The position numbers were made by a program, and so were the translations under genes. A stretch of 42,691 bases of DNA, taken from assembly GCA_022562275.1 (NCBI GenBank), contig JADFPP010000024.1:1-42691 (forward strand). Direction: 5' to 3'. Source of the stretch: Bacteroidota bacterium. GTDB taxonomy: Bacteria > Bacteroidota > Ignavibacteria > Ignavibacteriales > Ignavibacteriaceae. Below, piece after piece: positions 35,895-42,691 of this stretch (position 1 is its first letter; every line of letters begins with the position of its first letter). The notes beneath the pieces are model-generated. The model worked only from the letters and a program-made list of their open reading frames with translations, was not told the origin of the DNA and did no database searches.

Positions 35895-36039
35895 TTTTTA
35901 CTTAATGTGTTTTATTTTACTTTTAAAATTCTTATCGGATTTAACGTATAAAAAATCTATCACTATATTTTTAATTATTCTGATAACCGTACCCTGTGCT
36001 CTTGTTAATCAAGAGATGCCGGCAAGAATAAAAAATATT

Positions 36040-36195
36040 CAAAGGGGAAGGACCTACTTATTTATTCTTGTAATCAAGGTAAGCAGGACTCAAGAAAGTG
36101 TTTTTACTGTTGGGGGCTAAGGAGGATGTTCTTGATTCCCTTAGTAATTCCTTCCCTTAATATATTAATTAACTGGTGTTATCTGTTTTCTTCCA
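36040..36195. repeat. Direct repeat copy B (93-bp core 36071-36163)
   Basis: Second copy of the repeat at 34999-35150, 1043 bases away. It lies after the stop of the PAS-kinase gene and before the start of the cNMP-domain gene, in a 400-base gap that otherwise shows no gene. The two copies bracket the cNMP-domain gene. Confidence 0.85.
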
Positions 36196-36295
36196 TTTTG
36201 TTTATGAATTTAATTATTCAATATTTATACGGTATTTACTCGCTGAAAAAAGTATTGATATAACAACAATATGTTATCCGAATAACATTACTATT

Positions 36296-39200
36296 TTATT
36301 TAACTTCCGGGAATTCAATAGTGAAAATAGCTCCCTTAGCTTCTTCGCTTTTTACTGTTACAGTTCCACCCAATACTTCTATAAACTTTTTAGCTAATGT
36401 CAATCCAAGCCCCGTACCTTCATATTTACGACTATTTCCTTCACTTGCCTGCCTGAAGGGTTGAAAAATCAATTTCAATTTTTCTTTAGATATGCCAATG
36501 CCCGTATCGGTTATTTGTATAGTTGCGTTTCCGTTAGTAAAAACCTTTATACTAATACTTCCTTTTTGAGTAAACTTTATGCTGTTATCCAAAAAATAAT
36601 GAATTGCTCTGCCGAACAATTTTTTATCTACATTACAATAAATCTCTTTACCGTTACTCTCAAAATTAAATTTCAATCCTTTCTTTCGGGCAGCTTGCCG
36701 GCTGGAATAAATACTTTCCTTTATTGCATCTAAAATGTTTACTTTATGTTTGCTCATATTTAGTTTATCTGATTCCAGCATCGAAAGATCAAGTATAAGA
36801 TCAAGTGTTCTCGATAGTCTTTCGCCGCTTTGCAGTATGCTTTCCGCCATCTGTTTCTTTTCTTCATTTTCAAGTTCCTCAACAAGCATTTCTGCAAAAC
36901 CGGTAATGCCTATTAACGGTGTTCTTAGTTCATGGCTCATGTTTGCGAGGAAGTTAGATTTAAGATGGCTCATCTCTTCGGCTTTTTCCTTCGATTCGAT
37001 TAATTCCATCTCAATTTTTTTCTTCTCAGTTATATCTTCTTTAACCGCAAGAAAATGTGTGATTTCTCCTTCTGCATTTCTAATAGGTGAAATGGATGAA
37101 GATTCCCAATAGAGTTCACCGTTCTTCTTTTTATTTCGAATTTCTCCATGCCATTCATTTCCTGACTTGATAGTATTCCAAAGATTTGTATGTTCTTCAG
37201 GTGTGGTCAAACCGGATTCTAGTATTCTTGTATTTTTTCCAATTACTTCGTCGGAACTGTACCCGGTTACCTCCGTAAATTTCGGATTGACGTATTCTAC
37301 ATTACCCAGGGTATCAGTAATAATTATCGTGGCTGAACTTTGTTTTACGGCGCTCGATAGTTTACGAAGTTCCTCCTCTGTCCGGTTGGTAATTATCGCT
37401 TTGGCAATTTGTGACGAAACGTATTCAAGTAAATGCAGATCATTCTTACTATAAGCATTTGGGTCAGAATAATGCTGAACAACCATTGCACCGATTGTTT
37501 TATTCTCGATAATTAATGGAACACCAAGCCAGATGGGTGATTTTGTTCCAATTGCTTCTACTTCTCCTGTTTTGAGTAATTTTTCCTGAGCGGCATCATC
37601 TAAAAACAATGACTTACCCGTTCTAAGAACATAAGCTGTAAATCCCTTACCGGGCTTCGCATAATCCTGATAATCATCTATCTCATCTACAAAATAATCA
37701 AAGCTAAGCAGGTCCTTTTTATCATCATAGGAAGCAATGAAGAAATTATCCGCAGGCATAACTGAGACAATGATCTTATGAACGGATTTATACAGATCAT
37801 CAAGTGATTTGGCTTTATCCGATGCTTCTGAGATTTGATATACGGCGTTTTGTAACAATTCGTTTCTTTTGCGCCTGGTTATATCGTGAATAATTTCCTG
37901 GATAGAACTATCCTCAAGTTTTTCAATGCTAGACTCCACCGGGAATATACTCCCATCCTTACGCTTTATATTGCGTTCAAATCTAAGATTGTCTCCTTCT
38001 TGTAGTTGACCAAAACGCTGTTTGGCAATTTCCTGTTCTTCGGGTGTTGGATAAGTATCAATGATGTTAAGTTGATAAATTTCTTCCTTAGTATAACCAA
38101 GCAGATTACAGGTTTTCGTATTAGCCAAAATAAATTTACCGTTTGAATCTGTACGAAATATGCCATCAGGAGCCTGCTCAATTAACTGCCGAAATTTTCT
38201 TTCACTTTCCATCAGTGCATTCTGGCCAAGCTTCTGCTCAGTAATGTCTTCGAAAACCCCTTCGTAATAGGACACATTCCCTTCTTCATCGGTTACGGTT
38301 CTTGCACTTTCACGTAAATCTACAACAGTACCGTCGGGTTTTTTCCATTCGATTTCAAAACCGTGTATAGTGCCCTCACTATCCATAATTTCTCTAAATC
38401 TTTTTCTTTCGGAAGGATCGCAATAACCATCCGCAAAGTTTAATTTAAGTATCTCTTCCAATGAAGAATAACCTAATAAATTAAGTGCGGCAGGATTAGC
38501 CATAATAATTTTGCCTTCGGGAGTTGATCTATAAATACCCATCGAGGAATTTTCATATAAACCCCGAAATCTTTCTTCACTTTCCCGCAGTGCTTTTTCT
38601 GCTTTTTTACGTTGGGTGATGTCTTTCGCTACCAGTACTGCTCCTTGAATTTCATCAGAGTCATCCCGCATAATGGAACCCGAAATTAATACCTGGATTT
38701 TCTCGCTGTTCTTAGTTACCAGGGTTCTGTCCACATCCCAGAATACTTCTTCTTCTGAAAAAAGTTTTCCAAAACGGGTAACACCGATGAATTCCCACAT
38801 TTCTTTTCTTGAGGGGTCTTGAATGACACTTACGACATGCGTATCACCATCAATTTGAAGTGGGAACAGACCCACTTCCACTGCAAACGTTGTTCCGTCC
38901 TTACGTTGAGCTTTTAGTAACTGTCCTTTTCCCATATATCTCGGACTAGGACTTGCCATAAACCCGACCCGCTTTTTTTCGTGAGCGTCGCGCAGTTTAG
39001 CAGGCAGCAACACATGGATCATTTTTCCAATTAGTTCGCCTTGATCATATCCGAAAATAGATTCCGTCTGTTCGTTTACCATCACGATCTTCCCATCCGA
39101 ACCGACAATAACTGTTCCCAGGTGTGCTGTTTTCAGCAGAGACCAAAAGTCTTCCGGATCACGATCATAAATAATCTGCAATTTCTTCTCAACCATGGAA

Positions 39201-40438
39201 AGCACCTGTTCTGTGAAAACTTCCTCTTTTCCTCCTTTCCCAAAAACCGTTTCAATTGGTTTTCCTATCAGTTCATCTTTTGAATATCCTAATAGTGTGA
39301 CGGCGGCAGTGTTGACAGTCTGAATGGTTGCATCAGGAGCGACCACAAATAGTGCGTCAGTCATAGAAGTAATGATATTCTCCATGTAGGCTTTAGATGT
39401 TCGCATCGCATCCTCCGCTTGTTTGCGTTCTGAAATATTCCGTGCAATGCCAAAAACCAAAGTATTTTCTTTAATTTTAACAGGGAAGTTTCTAATCTCC
39501 ACGGTTATTTTTTCCCCGTTTTTCCTATTAATGATAAACTCTTCCGGTCCGGTTGGGTCTCCGAGTGCATTTTCGGCTAATAGCCGTGCTGCTTTTACTG
39601 CATCGCTTATGTTTAATAGTTTTAATCCTAAAAAATTCTTACCTATCAACTCTTTTCGTTCATAGCCGCTTAATTCCTCTGCTGCCTTATTGCAGTTAAT
39701 AATAGTTCCTTTTAAGTCATGTAAGTAGAAGGCATCGGGAGCATAATCAAAGATTACATTAAACTGTTCTTCCGAAGTTTTAAGACTATCTTTGATTCTG
39801 CTATAATCCGTAATATCTATCGAGTGCTCAATAGTTTGTTCGGGGATTTCTATATTACTTCCGCGCGTACCTTTAAATTTTCCGTTCTTATCATACACTG
39901 GCTGGCAGGTATGTTTTATCCTTTTTACTTCATTGTTCTGTGTAACAATCCTGAATTCCAGTTCCGATATTTCCATAGTGTTTTTAACTTCGTCTTCAAG
40001 ATGCCTTGTAACTCTTTCAAGATCATCCGGGTGAATGATTTTCTTCATAAGGGAGGGATTTTGTTTTAAATCTTCAACAAGATAGCCGGTTATCCTTTCG
40101 AATGCAGGAGATAAATAATGATAACCACCTTTATTGTTTTTCCAAAATTCCCAGTTGCTTGCTTTGTCTGCAATTGTTTTGTACCTGAACTCAAAATCCT
40201 GCAATTCTTCGGTTGATTTTTTCTGCTTATTAGCATAAGCTGCTATAACACTGCCGAAAAGGAAAAAATAGAGAATGATAAGGATCCTGATAAACAATTT
40301 ATGTTCGGGCATATCAATAATTAAGAGATCCAAAAAACTTTTCCCCGAAAAGAAAAGGTGGTCAAGAAAAGCATCGGATATCCATACGAGCATACCGGCT
40401 AAAATTGAAAACGCAATAACTTTAAAATCAAATTTCAT
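36296..40438 (-). CDS. Multi-PAS/GAF histidine kinase, 1380 aa
   Basis: Two membrane helices (about 7-28 and 48-68) lead into PAS domains at about 83-215, 222-340, 350-605 (one PAS with a second nested at about 411-560), 622-735 and 745-855, a GAF domain (about 865-1015), a PAS (about 1022-1138), then HisKA with His1169 (NMSHELRTPL) and a HATPase (N box DNSIKFT, G1 DTGIGI, G2 GTGLGLTLAKK). It is a membrane-anchored sensor kinase with no receiver domain of its own. It lies 66 bases downstream of the receiver-containing chimera, which is a likely partner in origin. Signals sensed are unknown. Confidence 0.88.
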   Translation of the reverse strand: MKFDFKVIAFSILAGMLVWISDAFLDHLFFSGKSFLDLLIIDMPEHKLFIRILIILYFFLFGSVIAAYANKQKKSTEELQDFEFRYKTIADKASNWEFWKNNKGGYHYLSPAFERITGYLVEDLKQNPSLMKKIIHPDDLERVTRHLEDEVKNTMEISELEFRIVTQNNEVKRIKHTCQPVYDKNGKFKGTRGSNIEIPEQTIEHSIDITDYSRIKDSLKTSEEQFNVIFDYAPDAFYLHDLKGTIINCNKAAEELSGYERKELIGKNFLGLKLLNISDAVKAARLLAENALGDPTGPEEFIINRKNGEKITVEIRNFPVKIKENTLVFGIARNISERKQAEDAMRTSKAYMENIITSMTDALFVVAPDATIQTVNTAAVTLLGYSKDELIGKPIETVFGKGGKEEVFTEQVLSMVEKKLQIIYDRDPEDFWSLLKTAHLGTVIVGSDGKIVMVNEQTESIFGYDQGELIGKMIHVLLPAKLRDAHEKKRVGFMASPSPRYMGKGQLLKAQRKDGTTFAVEVGLFPLQIDGDTHVVSVIQDPSRKEMWEFIGVTRFGKLFSEEEVFWDVDRTLVTKNSEKIQVLISGSIMRDDSDEIQGAVLVAKDITQRKKAEKALRESEERFRGLYENSSMGIYRSTPEGKIIMANPAALNLLGYSSLEEILKLNFADGYCDPSERKRFREIMDSEGTIHGFEIEWKKPDGTVVDLRESARTVTDEEGNVSYYEGVFEDITEQKLGQNALMESERKFRQLIEQAPDGIFRTDSNGKFILANTKTCNLLGYTKEEIYQLNIIDTYPTPEEQEIAKQRFGQLQEGDNLRFERNIKRKDGSIFPVESSIEKLEDSSIQEIIHDITRRKRNELLQNAVYQISEASDKAKSLDDLYKSVHKIIVSVMPADNFFIASYDDKKDLLSFDYFVDEIDDYQDYAKPGKGFTAYVLRTGKSLFLDDAAQEKLLKTGEVEAIGTKSPIWLGVPLIIENKTIGAMVVQHYSDPNAYSKNDLHLLEYVSSQIAKAIITNRTEEELRKLSSAVKQSSATIIITDTLGNVEYVNPKFTEVTGYSSDEVIGKNTRILESGLTTPEEHTNLWNTIKSGNEWHGEIRNKKKNGELYWESSSISPIRNAEGEITHFLAVKEDITEKKKIEMELIESKEKAEEMSHLKSNFLANMSHELRTPLIGITGFAEMLVEELENEEKKQMAESILQSGERLSRTLDLILDLSMLESDKLNMSKHKVNILDAIKESIYSSRQAARKKGLKFNFESNGKEIYCNVDKKLFGRAIHYFLDNSIKFTQKGSISIKVFTNGNATIQITDTGIGISKEKLKLIFQPFRQASEGNSRKYEGTGLGLTLAKKFIEVLGGTVTVKSEEAKGAIFTIEFPEVK

Positions 40439-40443
40439 TTTTT

Positions 40444-40476
40444 ACCACCATTGTGAGATTAATTCAGTGTGGTGGT
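40444..40476. repeat. Small hairpin between chimera and kinase genes
   Basis: ACCACCA (40444-40450) and TGGTGGT (40470-40476) pair perfectly around a 19-base loop. No T-run follows on the minus strand. It could modulate kinase translation, as it is just before the kinase start. Confidence 0.4.
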
Positions 40477-40504
40477 CTCCTTTCATATTTCTGTTTATTA
40501 ACCA

Positions 40505-41536
40505 TTAAAAATCAAGTTTTTGTTCTGCTGCTAATTTAAGAATAAAGGCTTTTTTAAGTGCTTTTTCCAACTCAGGAATCTTAACCGGTTTACAAATATA
40601 ATCATCCATTCCCGCCTCAATACATTTCTCTTTATCCCCCGGCATTGCATCGGCAGTCATTGCAACCAACAAGGGACGGTCATCTTTGCTATATTTATCA
40701 CAGATTCTACGCGTGGCTTCAAGTCCGTCCATCTCCGGCATATGAACATCTATAAAGATTAAATCATAAGGTGCCTGCTCAAGAGCTTGCAAAATCTCTA
40801 ACCCGTTGCTAACAATATCCGGGCGGTATCCCATTTTTTGCAGCATTCGCTCTGCAACCTTTTGATTTATTACATTGTCATCAGCAATGAGTATTCTTAG
40901 AGGATACTTATCTACCATCTTTGGATCGAATAGCATTTTTCCCCTTTCTGGTTTGTCGTTTTTTCTCTCTGTACTAAAAACAGAAATTATTTTACTATAT
41001 AGGAAAGACTGCTTAATTGGTTTTACAAGATAAGACAAATTGCCTAATACCTGAATGCCGGTAGACTGCTTTGCAAATAAACGCCCTTTTACACCGAATG
41101 ACAATTCCCTTTTATTATATACAGAGTGGGGCAGAAACGTAAAAAGAAAAGTTGGTGTGGCATCGTGCCTTTCGTTATAGATGCCGAATGGAGACAGAAA
41201 TATACCGATTCGGGCTAATAAAGCATCTGAATATTTATACTCTAAAAAAGCTTTCCCCACATACATTTTACCGGTTATTTCTGCAGACGAGAATACCGGT
41301 CCATGTTCGTAATCTATTTCTGTGGCAACTCTAAACCGGTCATCCAATTGATAATTTACAAGAAAATTCAGATGATGCTGATCGAAGGACCATCTTTTAC
41401 CTGCTGCATCCTTATTATTTACTATGGCTTCAACATCAAAAAAACCGTAAACATTTAGCTTTTGCTGTTGTGGAAAACATAAACTTCCTGCCAGTAATAA
41501 TAAAATAATTACATAGCTAAAATTTGTATTCTTCAT
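40505..41536 (-). CDS. Chimera: signal peptide, half outer-membrane porin, then response-regulator receiver
   Basis: 343 residues. Residues 1-22 are a Sec signal (ILLLLAGSLCFPQ), and 25-172 are beta-strands of a porin-like barrel (KLNVYGFFDVEAIV, YVGKAFLEYKYSDALLARIG, FLSPFGIYNERHDATPTFLF, STGIQVLGNLSYL). From about residue 183 (IISVF) the sequence becomes a linker and a receiver domain: LRILIADDNVINQK (Asp219/220), phospho-acceptor Asp263 (FIDVHMPEMDG), Thr294 and Lys316 (CKP). The linker and receiver are homologous to those of the PAS-receiver gene at 41947. A receiver normally works in the cytoplasm, so the signal peptide is contradictory. Most likely an in-frame fusion of two genes by deletion; whether a product is made is unknown. 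Confidence 0.7.
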   Translation of the reverse strand: MKNTNFSYVIILLLLAGSLCFPQQQKLNVYGFFDVEAIVNNKDAAGKRWSFDQHHLNFLVNYQLDDRFRVATEIDYEHGPVFSSAEITGKMYVGKAFLEYKYSDALLARIGIFLSPFGIYNERHDATPTFLFTFLPHSVYNKRELSFGVKGRLFAKQSTGIQVLGNLSYLVKPIKQSFLYSKIISVFSTERKNDKPERGKMLFDPKMVDKYPLRILIADDNVINQKVAERMLQKMGYRPDIVSNGLEILQALEQAPYDLIFIDVHMPEMDGLEATRRICDKYSKDDRPLLVAMTADAMPGDKEKCIEAGMDDYICKPVKIPELEKALKKAFILKLAAEQKLDF

Positions 41537-41946
41537 TGCAGTCCCACGTAATATATAAAAATCATCTTCTTAATTATTTATAAGACTAACTATTATTTAA
41601 TTAGGAAAGCCATTAACGGTAAGTATAGCTGCTGTCCTAAAATATTTAATCCGCCATATTCTTAAAAACAATTAGTATGCCATCGGGCTAAAGTTTTTGT
41701 GATCCTTTGTCTGAAATTCTTGTAGTCCTTAGTCCTACAGGGTATATAGTGTTTTAATTTAAGTTGGGAATTAGAATAGCAACGCGGTGATTAATTATAA
41801 ATACAGAAATGTTTTGATATTTATTTATTCAATCAATTGTTTATAATTGCGTACGATGTGATATCTGGTCTGCTTTCGAGATCCATTTTTTATGACCAAC
41901 ACCTTAATTTATTTTGCTGAATTACCCAATTATATACTCAACCCTT
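41537..41946. other. Gene-free 410-bp gap
   Basis: No credible coding frame, hairpin with T-run or strong repeat is visible on either strand. It is AT-rich and would contain the promoter for the chimera gene, whose Sec-signal part begins at 41536. Confidence 0.5.
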
Positions 41947-42691
41947 TCATTCTTCAACAAGCTGAAATGAAGTGGTTTTTTCGAGCACACTGATAAGTTC
42001 AGAAATTATGATTGGTTTACATACATAATCATCCATCCCGGCAGCAAAGCATTTCTCTTTATCCCCCTTCATTACATCTGCAGTCATTGCAATTATCCGT
42101 GGGCGATTTTTTTTCTCATAGTGTTTACAGATCTTCATAGTCGCTTCATAACCATTCATTTCAGGCATAATCACATCCATAAATATTACGTCATAAGGTA
42201 CCTGCTCAATTGCTTTTAATACCTCAAGTCCATTGCTAACAATATCCGTACGGTAACCCATTTTTTGAAGCATACGTTCGGCTATTTTCTGGTTTATCAC
42301 ATTATCTTCAGCCAATAGTATTCGTAAAGGATACATAGCACCCATATCAGGATTAATTATAATTTCTTCCTTTATTTTTATATTATCTTCTTCTTTAGGT
42401 TTAAAAACTGAAATCATCGCTTCGTTAAACAATAACTCATCGGAAACCAGGTTGTATTTTAAGACCTCTACATTGCTGCCGCGGGCGCCCATAAATTTTC
42501 CGTTTTTATCGTACACCGGCTGGCAGGAATGTCTTATTTTTTTTACTTCTTTATTCTGTGTAACAATTCTAAATTCCATTTCAGATATTTCCAAAGTGTT
42601 ATTCGTCTCATCTTCAAGATGCTTTATAACCCTTTCAAGATCATCCGGGTGAATGATAGTTTTTATTAACGAAGGCTTCTGTATTAAATCT
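41947..42691 (-). CDS. PAS-receiver protein, 5' end outside the window
   Basis: The frame stays open to the right edge, so the gene starts beyond it. Visible order: the end of a PAS domain (IIHPDDLERVIKHLEDE, then MEFRIVTQNKEVKKIRH, PVYDKNGKF) closely matching the first PAS of the large kinase (residues 130-195), then a linker (MISVFKPKEEDN) and a receiver (LRILLAEDNVINQK, phospho-acceptor Asp in FMDVIMPEMNG, Lys in CKP). No kinase domain lies between PAS and receiver, so it may receive phosphate from the neighbouring kinase or be a deletion product of a hybrid kinase. Residues of the acidic pocket and the conserved Lys are all present. Confidence 0.75.
   Translation of the reverse strand, partial: DLIQKPSLIKTIIHPDDLERVIKHLEDETNNTLEISEMEFRIVTQNKEVKKIRHSCQPVYDKNGKFMGARGSNVEVLKYNLVSDELLFNEAMISVFKPKEEDNIKIKEEIIINPDMGAMYPLRILLAEDNVINQKIAERMLQKMGYRTDIVSNGLEVLKAIEQVPYDVIFMDVIMPEMNGYEATMKICKHYEKKNRPRIIAMTADVMKGDKEKCFAAGMDDYVCKPIIISELISVLEKTTSFQLVEE

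Noticed and set aside
34999-36195. CRISPR array
   Set aside because: Only two repeat copies 1 kb apart with a gene between; no regular spacers or cas genes.
36735-37112. Plus-strand ORFs across the kinase gene
   Set aside because: They are antisense shadows of a strongly coding frame.
1-42691. tRNA or rRNA genes
   Set aside because: No cloverleaf with a T-arm or conserved rRNA stretch was noticed by eye; a tRNAscan run would be decisive.

Overview
The window is AT-rich bacterial DNA that looks like the Ignavibacteria/Chlorobi/Bacteroidota side of the FCB group, most likely an Ignavibacteriales genome. The signs are a giant secreted protein with a FlgD-like type IX secretion (T9SS) sorting tail, a PorV/PorQ-type barrel, TonB receptors with carboxypeptidase-regulatory N-domains, a short primary sigma factor lacking region 1.1 (286 aa), and a YtxJ-type bacillithiol-system protein. 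Several genes have strong GGAGG ribosome binding sites, which argues against a typical Bacteroidia genome. This placement is inference; no rRNA marker is present.

Region by region. (1) 1-2638 is the 3' part of a TonB-dependent receptor gene broken by two frameshifts, closed by a good terminator. (2) 2881-4772 holds a MATE/MOP-type transporter and a PagL-like lipid A deacylase with the catalytic His/Ser/Glu spacing intact. (3) 13328 down to 4906 is a minus-strand cluster: DUF4397-like lipoprotein, TonB receptor, 1131-aa T9SS cargo protein, PorV/PorQ-like barrel, with hairpins between some of the genes and a terminator at the end. It reads as a cell-surface export or uptake module. (4) 13953-21880 holds a Ca2+/Na+ antiporter, a lipoprotein/beta-barrel pair, YtxJ, a YjbR-like protein, a D-amino-acid aminotransferase, family-B DNA polymerase II, a lone RMMBL-like fragment and rpoD. 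(5) 21952-31611 holds M1, M49-like and M3 metallopeptidases that all carry export signals, plus a luciferase-like oxidoreductase, a TraB-family membrane protein and an autoinhibited Fic protein with a palindrome-rich upstream region. (6) 31767-36295 is a remodelled stretch: small hypotheticals, a lytic transglycosylase, a 150-bp inverted-repeat element, an AlaX remnant, a thioredoxin gene with two in-frame stops, palindromes, and a cNMP-binding-domain gene bracketed by a nearly identical 93-bp repeat. (7) 36296-42691 is a signalling cluster: a 1380-aa multi-PAS histidine kinase with one PAS apparently nested inside another, a signal-peptide/half-porin/receiver chimera, and a PAS-receiver protein that runs off the window.

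The most unusual object is the porin-receiver fusion (40505-41536): a cytoplasmic-type phospho-receiver behind a Sec signal and half an outer-membrane barrel. Together with the PAS-receiver paralogue and the nested PAS it suggests recent domain shuffling in this locus. A second theme is gene decay: five remnants or broken genes (TonB, M49 tail, AlaX, thioredoxin, probably RMMBL). The direct repeat that follows both the kinase gene and the cNMP-domain gene, with a conserved core and diverged flanks, is the best candidate for an undescribed non-coding or mobile element.
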